Below are positions 45,109 through 55,400 of a DNA stretch of 64,000 nucleotides, piece after piece. Location of the stretch: NCBI GenBank assembly GCA_964019055.1, contig OZ025224.1:5289376-5353375 (forward strand). The letters run 5' to 3'. The notes under the pieces are model-generated. The model did not search any database. It was not told the origin of the DNA and worked only from the letters and a program-made list of their open reading frames with translations. This DNA comes from Anthopleura xanthogrammica. Its lineage: Eukaryota > Cnidaria > Anthozoa > Actiniaria > Actiniidae. The position numbers were made by a program, and so were the translations under genes. Within the stretch, counting starts at the first letter, position 1. The number at the start of each line of letters is the position of its first letter.

Positions 45109-45312
45109 TAATAATAATAATAATAACTCAACTGATACTCATTCTTTCTATTTATTAGTGTTATTGTTAATTATTGTTGTATTTTTTTCCTATTCAATTT
45201 ATTGATATATTTATTTGTGTATTTATATATTTTACTTTATTTTACTAACCTTCTAGTATTAGCGTAAGCTATTTAGAGTGAAATAAACTAAGAACTAAGA
45301 ACCAAGAACCAC
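44505..45312 (+). mobile_element. 3' end of a LINE (L2/CR1-like), decayed
   Basis: First frame: YGDIVWGDRHNSSIMN, YHNKAAKLVLNLP, SLQWHPLRKRRLFH; after a stop and frame change: PLFRTNWGQDKSDF and DWNALPSS. This matches the C-terminal tail typical of L2/CR1/Jockey-group ORF2. The 3' tail has GTGAAATAAA followed by AGAACTAAGAACCAAGAACC. Confidence 0.7.
45068..45126. repeat. (TAA)n microsatellite in the LINE 3' region
   Basis: About 19 AAT units on the plus strand within the LINE fragment. Confidence 0.9.
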
Positions 45313-46179
45313 TCTTGTTAGCGACTAGCTACAGTTACGGGAGTCGCTTACGGGAAATCTGACTGTAGCACAGTATATTGCCCAGTATTGTGCCAGCACT
45401 AGTATCGTGCCAAAAAAATTTGGCTTCTCGACGAGTAAATATAATTTTGGAAAATCGAAAATTGCCGAAAGAAAAGGCCAACATAACAACTTCCGAATGC
45501 AACTCCTTCAACAGGTTTGTTATAGTTGTGGAGAAATGAATCATCAGCGAAGTAAATGCAAACATTAATTAAGGACAAGGTATGTCACAAGTGTAAAACG
45601 AGGGATTCGAATTTGATTTACAAGGTATGCAAAGTTCATTCATTTGAAGGTTGTTGCAATAACAGTGACCGCGGAGCGTAATTTTGATCGGAAGGGGGTG
45701 GGGGGCTAACGACCAGCAAAGACTGTACCACCTAGGGGGGTTTGTGGGCATTGTCCCCCAGAAACATTTTTGGAATTGAAACCCTCGGAAGTGCGATTTT
45801 GAGGGACATTTGCAACATATTTATTGCATTAAAGTTATGACAATTTTGCACATTCAGGCTATGAAAAAGAATCTTGAGAAAAGGTATATGTGATATAAGA
45901 TAGTAGGAAATATATTTTCACTGACTATAAATCTTTACTAAATGTCTTTATTGTGAAAGTTCCAAAATTTTAATTCTTTTGCGGTTGTTTCTCGACACAA
46001 ACTCGCTTGACTCGGAGTTGAACTGTCCTCTCTTTTTGGCAGTTTATGAGAATCGTTGTTGAATCGTTGTTCTTGCATGTTAGCTTTCAGCCATGCCTCT
46101 ACTCTCCTTGCCATTGAAAAAGTATTTTCATCGGTGTCATCGTGACGTCTCCAAAGAAGACCGCCTGTTATCCACTGTT

Positions 46180-46440
46180 TTCAATGCGTTCGGCTCATGT
46201 AAAGTTCAACGTTTGATCTGGGCCTTAGGCAACTATATTTCCTTCTTCTTTCCGGACAATTTCAAGCCCAAAATCACGGGATTTTTTTCATAATTTCACA
46301 AATATCTTAACATTTCTGGATAGCATATTACCCAAATCAGTTCGTTCCTGTTCGGTTACGTTCAGGCTTTAAAAGATGTCATAATTGAGTCGCCGCTGTG
46401 AAAAGTAAAGCTGTTTAGCCTTGCCACAGAAAGTGAATTC
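46180..46440. repeat. Inter-unit spacer, diverged inverted copy before unit E
   Basis: Plus-strand counterpart preceding SRCR-E, recognisable by GGACAATTTCAAG and TTCGTTCCTGTTCGGTTACG. Confidence 0.55.
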
Positions 46441-46562
46441 CTCGTCCAAGGGTTTTTAACCGCGACGTCATTATTCCCTCGTCGTCATATGTTTCGCCGT
46501 CGATAGATTAGCTCAGGGTGGTGGTTAGATCCATGTGTGATTCGCTCTTCTTTTTTCTCCAG

Positions 46563-46895
46563 GTAAAACCACTATTCGTCTGCAGCCTAATACAGCAGGA
46601 TCGGGTGTTTTTGGTATAATACAAGTCAAGCATAATGGTCAATGGGGAACAGTATGTAACGATGACTGGGACATGAAGGATACATTCGTTGCTTGCAGAC
46701 AACTTGGTTTCAGTAGAGCTGTAGGGTTTTTGAAATACGGCTCAGTAGAGGGACCAGTATTTCTAAATAACGTGAGATGCACAGGCCTGGAGACATCACT
46801 GGAAGAGTGCAAAAAGGAGAAATGGGGAGGTACTTATTCACCAGCTTGTAATCAAAACGTCCACGACATTGGTGTAGTATGTTCCAGCCACACAG
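46563..46895 (+). CDS. SRCR-E exon: SRCR1
   Basis: [54 protein letters not shown]. Open; TTTTTTCTCCAG acceptor and GTACGT donor. 333 nt (an extra codon near CKKEKWGGTYSPAC). Confidence 0.75.
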
Positions 46896-47154
46896 GTACG
46901 TCACATAATGAAATACAAATATGAACATCACATGATTTCTTGTTTCTTCTTAATAAATAATATGATAAGGCAGTGAGTTCATGGTTCTGACTCAGACAAT
47001 AGTGAACCAATCACCGTGGATTTAAAATATTGTTCCTCAAACAACTACATAGTATCTGTTATAATGAGAATAACATGATTACAAGGCAATTTCATTTTAT
47101 TTTCACAGGACAGTAAAGAATAGAAACAACTATTAAAAATGTTTTTTCATCTGC

Positions 47155-47292
47155 GCTAATTTGTTTAATTGAACCAAGATTTCGGCCTAAGCGAGCATGT
47201 TAAGGTTTGTGAAAGCGCACGCATAATACGTATAGTTAACGGAAACATTATTTGCGCTTTCACAACCCTGAAGATGCTCGAGCCAAATGGCG
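47155..47292. mobile_element. Inverted-repeat remnant between SRCR1 and SRCR2 of E
   Basis: GTGAAAGCGCA is mirrored by TGCGCTTTCAC, with CCTGAAGATG following. A less decayed copy is at 56620-56766. Confidence 0.5.
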
Positions 47293-47324
47293 AGGCAAAT
47301 TTGATAAGGGTTTAATGATTGCAG

Positions 47325-47682
47325 GACACACTTGAAGAGGAAAATACGACGATACGAATGCAGTCAGGTACAGAAGAGTTTGGCTCTGCAGGTATTCTAC
47401 AGGTCTATCACAATAACCGGTGGAGAACAGTGTGTCATCATTGGCCTATGGATCGATGGGATTTCACCACAGTAGCATGTAGACAACTTGGATTTAGTAA
47501 AGCAGTAGGACTCTGGCACGAAGCAAAAGGAGAAGGCAAAGTTTGGAAGAAAAATGTACAATGCACAGGACAAGAGACATCTCTTCAAAGCTGTTCTTAT
47601 GATACAGTGCGACAAAATGATGCTAATTGCAAAGATCACAAAAATGATGTTGGTATCGTGTGCTCCGGTCTCAAAGACAATG
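47325..47682 (+). pseudogene. SRCR-E exon: SRCR2
   Basis: TTIRMQSGTEEFGSAG, VCHHWPMDRWDFTTVAC (two residues shorter than F), CTGQETSLQSC, HKNDVGIVCS. The 5' border is 4 nt longer, so the phase-1 join fails unless a cryptic AG is used. Confidence 0.7.
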
Positions 47683-48010
47683 GTAATTTCAGTATTACAA
47701 TTTGTGAAAGTCGCACAGCTCATAGAAACAGAGAAGCGCGCGCGCATTTTGGCGGAAAATTTCCCGCCAATTCATAAGGAACGCCATTAACACAAGTCAT
47801 CTTTATATATCTATGTAGTCACACACACAGGTTTTAAAATTATTCTACAAAAAAAAAAAAAAAAATGAAAAAGACTTTTTGTCATACATTGTCGTATCAC
47901 AATCATAAATAAAATTAAGATAAAATTCATTTTAGAAAAGAGGCGCTTCAATGCATGTCGCTCCCAAACAACCAAGTAACTTCTGTTAGTCTCTTCTTTC
48001 TTTCTTGCAG

Positions 48011-48319
48011 TACGTCTTGTTGGTTGGACTGATGCAAATGAGGGCCGTATTGAAGTCAAACTGGAAGGCACCTGGGGTACCGTATGTGGTGATTATGGCT
48101 GGACAATTGAAAATTCCAATGTCATCTGTACAATGCTTGGTCACAAAAGAGCAATAACAAACAAGAAATTTGGTGTAGGAAATGAATCTCAGCCAATGTG
48201 GCTGCAAGAGGTTTCGTGTAAGGGATGTGAGATGTCCATGGCAGAGTGTCAAATTACCGATTATAGTCTACCAGACTGCACTCACAAAAATGATGTTGGT
48301 GTCGTTTGCCTTCCAAAAG
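48011..48319 (+). CDS. SRCR-E exon: SRCR3
   Basis: [55 protein letters not shown]. Open and well preserved. Donor GTGATA. Confidence 0.75.
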
Positions 48320-48422
48320 GTGATAAAAGATTGGGGTTACCTCAGATATCTGGGATATAAATCAATTTTTCCATTACCTTTTTCAACCTTATAGTAATAT
48401 CGTTACCTTTATTAAATCAAAG

Positions 48423-48765
48423 GTGAGTCAAATATCGCAGCTCGCCTGGTGGATATCAAAGATATCAAAGATGCAAACTCTATTCGTCGAGTAGAAGTTC
48501 GTTACCATGGAATATGGAGATCTATTTGTGCCAACAACTGGGATATACCAGATGCACATGTAATATGCAGGATAAAAGGATACCAGAAAGCAACAGTCGC
48601 TATGGCAACACGGAAGGGGAGCCTTGATAGGGTTTTTTATGGCTTGATTATTTAAACTGCTGCGGAAACGAAACAAGTATTGAAGATAAATTGCAAAAAC
48701 GTAAATTGGAATTGGGAAAACAAGCCATGTCAAATGGTCAACAAGCTGGTGTGGTATGATTTAAG
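48423..48765 (+). pseudogene. SRCR-E exon: SRCR4 remnant
   Basis: Good match through [19 protein letters not shown], then a T-rich insertion and frameshift at about 48631, several substitutions, and TGA in place of the final Cys. It contains a duplicated DIKDIKD. Confidence 0.75.
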
Positions 48766-49412
48766 GGGGGGGGGGGGGGGGGTCTTACCTATTTACCAAA
48801 CACGGTTGCTAGGGAAAGGATTTAAAAATCTCTAAAAGGTTTTTCGAAAGTTTTCATTTTGTAAAGACTATTTTTCAGGCAAGTGTGAAAATCAAATTTG
48901 CATTATTTTTACAATAGCGCGAAGATGCTTTTGAAAAGTTTGCATACGGACTTAAAGCATGCGCAGACGTTTTTCACGCGTGTCACCCCCGTACCTTGAT
49001 TTGGAATTTCAAACAAAGCCGCAAACTCCTATCTAAACATTCGAGTTACTGGTCACGCGTGACGTAAACTAGCTGTAATCCAAAATATTGGGATCCCTGT
49101 GGTTGTCTGGGCCTGCCGTCTTGGTTCTGGGAAGGAAGATATAGCCAAAGTGTTGTACGTTTTACTTCATCTCTTATGGTTTTCATAGTCTTTAAAGTTT
49201 TCATGCTATTGGTTTCTATTATATATTGAATACGAAACGGATTCGTGCTGTAACAATCAAAATAAGAGAGTATAAAGGTAAATCTCTTACTGGTAAACAT
49301 TCGAGTCTTTCTTACTCGACAAGCTCAATAACATTCAAGTTGTTATTCTCACTTCTGTCTAAAGGTGCGTCCGTTCAGTTCTAAGGATCTGATCAATCTT
49401 TGGACGACGACG

Positions 49413-49476
49413 ATGGCTTATTATTTCTTACTTTGTTTTGCCTTGGTTTGTTCAACCTTACCATTCTGTACTCTGG
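49413..49476 (+). CDS. SRCR-F exon 1: signal peptide
   Basis: [13 protein letters not shown] followed by STLPFCTL, GTAAGT donor, phase 1, 64 nt. It is homologous to D's leader, including about 60 bp of 5' flank. Confidence 0.78.
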
Positions 49477-52400
49477 GTAAGTTTTAAAATCTCGTACATT
49501 GTTGGACAAAGCTTGTTACGCTTTCTTTCTAAAATCAAAGAAGCGCCACTTGTGTTTACATGTTTTTACGGAACTAAAATTATAAAACAAGAAATACACA
49601 CACATAATATAAAGAAGAAAAAAACAGAATATATTTCCATTTGTTTTATTTTTGTTTCCTATTGATTATTAGAGATCCATAGTTTTCTTTTTGTACCTAG
49701 CTTGATGCCAGATATTTGAGAATTAAAATTAATATTCAGTGTCTGGCTTCATGAAAAGCACAATACAACACGTCATTTCTGAGTCATAACAAGCAATAAA
49801 TATTTCTTGGCTGGAAAAAGCCACACCAGATTTTCAGCATATATCGTCATAAATAAGATCACACATCTCAAACACTGTAAAGGTGATATTAAAGGATTAT
49901 TAACCGAGCGCGAGGTCTGTACGGGAAAATATCAGACCGAGGTCTTGACAGTACGGACCGAGCGCAGCGAGGTTAATAAATCGTTTATTATATGGCTGGG
50001 TTTTTTTTAGCTGCGTCGATAAAAAACACGCGAACTTCCGGTATCGCGTGAATATCGATTGGCCAGGTATCGATCGTTTCCAACTAGCAAAACACATAAA
50101 GTCAAACTGCCAAATCTTGTGTTTATTACATCAGGAAACTGCTATTTTTTTTACACAAAGAACTTTAAAGACCCTTCAGACCGATGTCACAGAAGTTCAA
50201 GCACTGATTTTAAATGTTTTTAAGTTTTTTTTTTTTTAAAACAATCGTAATAGAACTAAGCTCATTCATCGAAGTGGAACAAACTAAACAAGAACTTGTT
50301 TAACAGATGGTCTATAGGTCGTTAGCTGGTAAGCTTTCAATCTCTGTGTTTTTTCAAGGCTGTTTAAATATTTATGGAGTATGTTCATGTCCGACTTGGT
50401 TTTTCTAATCGTATTTTTAGGTTTCTGGTTTGTAACGAAGTTTTCAATCTGTTCTTGACTGTTAGGAGCTGTGTTTTCATATTGTTGGTTTTCAATAATG
50501 TAGTCAAAGATGGATCAAGAAGTATTTTTTTCTTATTTTTGCAATGCGAAAAATACGTTTAATCGAAGTCATGTCTGTCAAAGTGAACAAAAACAATTTT
50601 TCGACTTTAGCGACTTGCTAAAGAAGATTTAGCGAGGGAAAGCGAGGGAAGATTCTTAATCTTACGATGAAGTTTCGTGACTGAAACTTCAGTGAGAGAA
50701 AAAGTGGCCTGTAGACCAGAAAAACCTGATTATACTGCAAGAATGATATTTCAGTTCCGTAGAAAACACTTCATAGAAGGTAAATTCATTAATTTTAACT
50801 AATATTTCGTAAAAAAATCGACAAGAAATGTGTAAACTAGCTGGAGAAACTCTCAGACAAACCAAGGACGTTGGTTCGGCAAACATTGTCAGAAAAACTT
50901 GGATAGTTTGTCGTTTTTACTGCATTCTAGATTTTTATCATCTTTTTCTTCTTTTTCATCTTTTAATTGTGAACCAAAAAACCGATATTTGAAGCTTTGA
51001 TTTTTTGTTTTTGATCCCATTTCAAGAAAAAAGACTAAGACTTAGTAAAAAGACTTGGTTCTTTGAAAAAAATATATTTGACGACCAGCGAACCTCACGC
51101 GAAGTCAAAACAAGATTTTCATGTCCACTTCGAGCTCGTCAGGGTAGTAAAATTTGCTCGGATAATGGTCCTCTTCGTAGCTCATAATGTCTTTGTTCGC
51201 TTTTTGTTTTATTTTGCTTATAAATTTCTTGTTTAACGAGAAAAAATGTCAAATTTCGCGACGTGAAAATTGTAAACAAACTCGCAAATTTGATATACGA
51301 TCCGGACCAATTGTCATGGTAACGGTCTGAGATGGGAAAATCTCAGACCGGAAATCAGCCAATCAGAGCGCGCGTACTATCGTAGCCATATAATAATATA
51401 AATTATATATAAGAGGTATAAATCATATATTTATGAGTGTGTGCTTGAGTGTGACAGCAATGATCTACTACTGGATATTCTAATAGAATGAATTAGAAAT
51501 CTATGACCCTTGATACATATGTCACAAAATCATTTTTTTTCAAGATCTTTTATCGATAAAGAGAAGAGAGCATAAATATGAGAGGGAAAATTCTTAATAC
51601 TACGCGGGCCATGTGGGGTTGGGCTATTTTTAGCATCCAAAGTGTTTTTTTTTTAAAACATTTTTTGATGGCGTGAGTAGTAGGGAAATGAGAGTTCTGC
51701 AACAATGGATCTATTGTTCTTTTTGCGCCGGTCTAATTTTCGGGGGGGAGGGGAGGGGTGGTTCAGGTCCAGCTATCGCGAAAAGATGGACCGACCGCCT
51801 GACCAAAAATTGCGATCGAAATCAGGGGGTTTTAATACAGGGGTGTGTTTTTAAGACAAAATTGAAAATCCTTTGTTTGAGCAACAGATGGTTTGAAGGT
51901 TAAAGTTATGAATTTTTTGTCTTCAACGATGTGACGGCAGACGTACTCCGTAGAAGAGAAAGAGTCCGAAAGATGTTCTTGCCCGATGAAATTTATGTAC
52001 TCTACGAAAAATTAAGAATATGATGACTATTGTATTTATTTTATTTGGTCTTTTGTTTAAACAGCTGGCGATTTTAGAAAGCCGTGTTTTGAATAAATTA
52101 AAGTCGATAAACCTTCGTTTTCGTTCTGGAAATTTCTGTTACACTGACAAATGTTTTATTACTTAAACAGTAAAGTGAACATTATCGTTTCACACGGAAA
52201 AATCTTTTGTTCCAGAGGGTTTATTCATGATAATAACTACTATAATAACTGTTTTATTGTTCATCGTATACTGTGTAAACATATTGTCAAAGTAGGCTGG
52301 ATACAGCAAACATGAACGGCGTAAATCTTTTTGATTTGCATAGCTCATTCCAGTAAAAATCATCACGAACTACAGCTTTTCCCACTTGGGTATTGACTTT

Positions 52401-55400
52401 GCGATCGTTATAGCCACTTTAAAAAAATGTTTCATACAAGCATAGGAGGAATATGAGAGTCTGAGTTATATTCTTCGTCTATCTCTTCAGTTTTTTGAGT
52501 CATAACAAGAGGTTTTAACGTATTCGATTTTAAAGAAAGTGTATGCATTGAATCACAGTCTTTGCAACGATAAAACATTTGTTTTGTATTTTTGGCATTA
52601 ATAGCAAATGCGTTTGAGCAAACGTCACAAACGACAGTATAGATACTCAGTGGGCGGCGGACTTTGCGAAAGTCTATCACGCTACTAACAGCCGGATATC
52701 CTAGCTATCGATAGCCAGATAGCCCAGCTATTGATAGCCTAGCTATCGATAGCCAGATAGCCCAGCTATTGATAGCCTAGCTATCGATAGCCAGATAGCC
52801 CAGCTATTGATAGCCTAGCTATCGATAGCCAGATAGCCCAGCTATTGATAGTCTAGCTATCGATAGCCAGATAGCCCAGCTATTGATAGACCAGCTATTG
52901 ATAGTCTAGATATCGATAGCCAGATAGCCCAGCTAGTGATAGTCTAGTTAACAATTAGTCCTCGAGTCCGATTTGTCTACGAGTCAATAGCCCATGAGGC
53001 CGAAGGCCGAAGACCATTCGGACTCGAGGACTAATTGTTAACTAGACTATCACTAGCTGGGCTATCTGGCTATCGATAGCTAGGCTATCAATAGCTGGGC
53101 TATCAATAGCTGGGCTATCTGGCTATCGATAGCTAGGCTATCAATAGCTGGGCTATCTGGCTATCGATAGCTAGGCTATCAATAGCTGGGCTATCTGGCT
53201 ATCGATATCTACACTATCAATAGCTGGGCTATCTGGCTATCGATAGCTAGACTATCAATAGCTGGGCTATCTGGCTATCGATAGCTAGGCTATCAATAGC
53301 TGGGCTATCTGGCTATCGATAGCTAGGCTATCAATAGCTGGGCTATCTGGCTATCGATAGCTAGGCTATCAATAGCTGGGCTATCTGGCTATCGATAGCT
53401 AGGATATCCGGCTGTTAGTAGCGTGATAGACTTTCGCAAAGTCCGCCGCCCACTGAGTATCTATACTGTCGTTTGTGACGTTTGCTCAAACGCATTTGCT
53501 ATTAATGCCAAAAATACAAAACAAATGTTTTATCGTTGCAAAGACTGTGATTCAATGCATACACTTTCTTTAAAATCGAATACGTTAAAACCTCTTGTTA
53601 TGACTCAAAAACCTGAAGAGATAGACGAAGAATATAACTCAGACTCTCATATTCCTCCTATGCTTGTATGAAACATTTTTTTAAAGTGGCTATAACGATC
53701 GCAAAGTCAATACCCAAGTGGGAAAAGCTGTAGTTCGTGATGATTTTTACTGGAATGAGCTATGCAAATCAAAAAGATTTACGCCGTTCATGTTTGCTGT
53801 ATCCAGCCTACTTTGACAATATGTTTACACAGTATACGATGAACAATAAAACAGTTATTATAGTAGTTATTATCATGAATAAACCCTCTGGAACAAAAGA
53901 TTTTTCCGTGTGAAACGATAATGTTCACTTTACTGTTTAAGTAATAAAACATTTGTCAGTGTAACAGAAATTTCCAGATCGAAAACGAAGGTTTATCGAC
54001 TTTAATTTATTCAAAACACGGCTTTCTAAAATCGCCAGCTGTTTAAACAAAAGACCAAATAAAATAAATACAATAGTCATCATATTCTTAATTTTTCGTA
54101 GAGTACATAAATTTCATCGGGCAAGAACATCTTTCGGACTCTTTCTCTTCTACGGAGTACGTCTGCCGTCACATCGTTGAAGACAAAAAATTCATAACTT
54201 TAACCTTCAAACCATCTGTTGCTCAAACAAAGGATTTTCAATTTTGTCTTAAAAACACACCCCTGTATTAAAACCCCCTGATTTCGATCGCAATTTTTGG
54301 TCAGGCGGTCGGTCCATCTTTTCGCGATAGCTGGACCTGAACCACCCCTCCCCTCCCCCCCGAAAATTAGACCGGCGCAAAAAGAACAATAGATCCATTG
54401 TTGCAGAACTCTCATTTCCCTACTACTGGCGTGGACGTAAGCGGGCGCTCAAAAACAACATACTTTTCGTCGATTTTTCTCACTTTTTTCGACAAAATCT
54501 ATTAGATAAAGCAAAAAGATCAGGATTGACTATGTTCTGTTCTCTGATAAAACACGAATGAAGCTGTTGAGCTGCTGAGACGCGAAATGTATGTTTTCCC
54601 CAAAAATCTTTACATGTTTTCGCTACTTCCAGGTTTGGATGAAGCACACGATTTTTGACGCACTGGAGTAGGGTGAGGCGAAAATTGACTTTCTGCGAAT
54701 GCTAAAAATAGCCCAACCGGGAATTCACATGGCGCGCGCGATATTAAGAAGTTTCCCTCTCTAACTTATGCTCTCTTGATAAAGACCATGACAAATATGG
54801 TTTAATAAGTGCAACTGATAAATATTAATATATATATATTAGAGACTTTTTTAGCCTTTTCATTGATCATTTACTGTGAAGCACATTGAGACTTCCGTAT
54901 AATGCGTTTAGCGAGAATTAAATTATTATTAATTATTATTATTATTATTTTAGGCCTAATAAGTGAAAATCAGTAATTAAATAAATATAATCTATTAATA
55001 TCTGATACTTCCAAACCTTATGTATTTGACATGTCTTGCTTTAAGTCAAGGAATAGAATTGTTTTCTTGTTAACTTTCAACTTATACACGATCATATTTT
55101 AGTGCTTTTTCCATTTTTGCATCTCATTAGGTATTTATATATATATATAAATGTATACTACAACGTTTCTACAATCGAGTGTACATTCATACTCGTTATG
55201 AAAAATGATATTATATATATAAATATTTTTTCGATAAATATATTTCGTATTGTATTTTATTTTTACCCAATAATAATTTGTTATTTTTACATTTTTTATT
55301 GTTGGAAAGGAGTAGTCTGAGATAAATAATTATTAAAGGGAAGTTTGAGATCAAATATGGTTGTTTTGACCAATTATAATTGTCTGAAAAACATTGTTAT

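Larger units (their letters stand above)
44028..46090. other. Spacer between the D leader region and unit E
   Basis: Holds the LINE 3' fragment and a G-rich stretch near 45690-45770 resembling a decayed CAGxG...CTG-type element. No SRCR exon and no second leader exon found. Confidence 0.5.
46563..48765 (+). pseudogene. SRCR-E: decayed leaderless SRCR1-4 block
   Basis: Plus-strand partial unit between the D and F leader exons: SRCR1 46563-46895, SRCR2 47325-47682, SRCR3 48011-48319, SRCR4 48423-48765. SRCR2 has a changed 5' border, 4 nt longer than in its paralogues, so a phase-1 join from SRCR1 meets a stop. SRCR4 carries an extra T-rich stretch (48630-48640) that frameshifts it, and its last Cys codon has become TGA. 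The homology ends at a poly-G run. No leader, SRCR5-7, TM or tail exons follow. The block reads as an abandoned copy left by an inverted duplication. Confidence 0.7.
51676..54427. mobile_element. 2.75-kb palindromic (foldback-like) element
   Basis: Two ~1.3-kb arms mirror each other: paired positions sum to 106103 from the outer end to the central satellite, with only single-base differences seen. Ends AGTAGTAGGGAAATGAG. GGCGTG flanks both sides as a likely 6-bp target duplication. Near the centre, 38-bp repeats are three copies longer in the right arm, and a ~45-bp non-repeated loop separates the arms. Each arm carries the same two ORFs. Confidence 0.8.
51551..54780. mobile_element. Outer TIR element hosting the palindrome
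   Basis: Left arm 51551-51636 (GAGAGCATAAATATGAGAGG to GGGTTGGGCTATTTTTAGCA) is repeated inverted and diverged at 54699-54780. About 270 bp beside the right arm probably belong to its original interior. No transposase seen. Confidence 0.6.
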
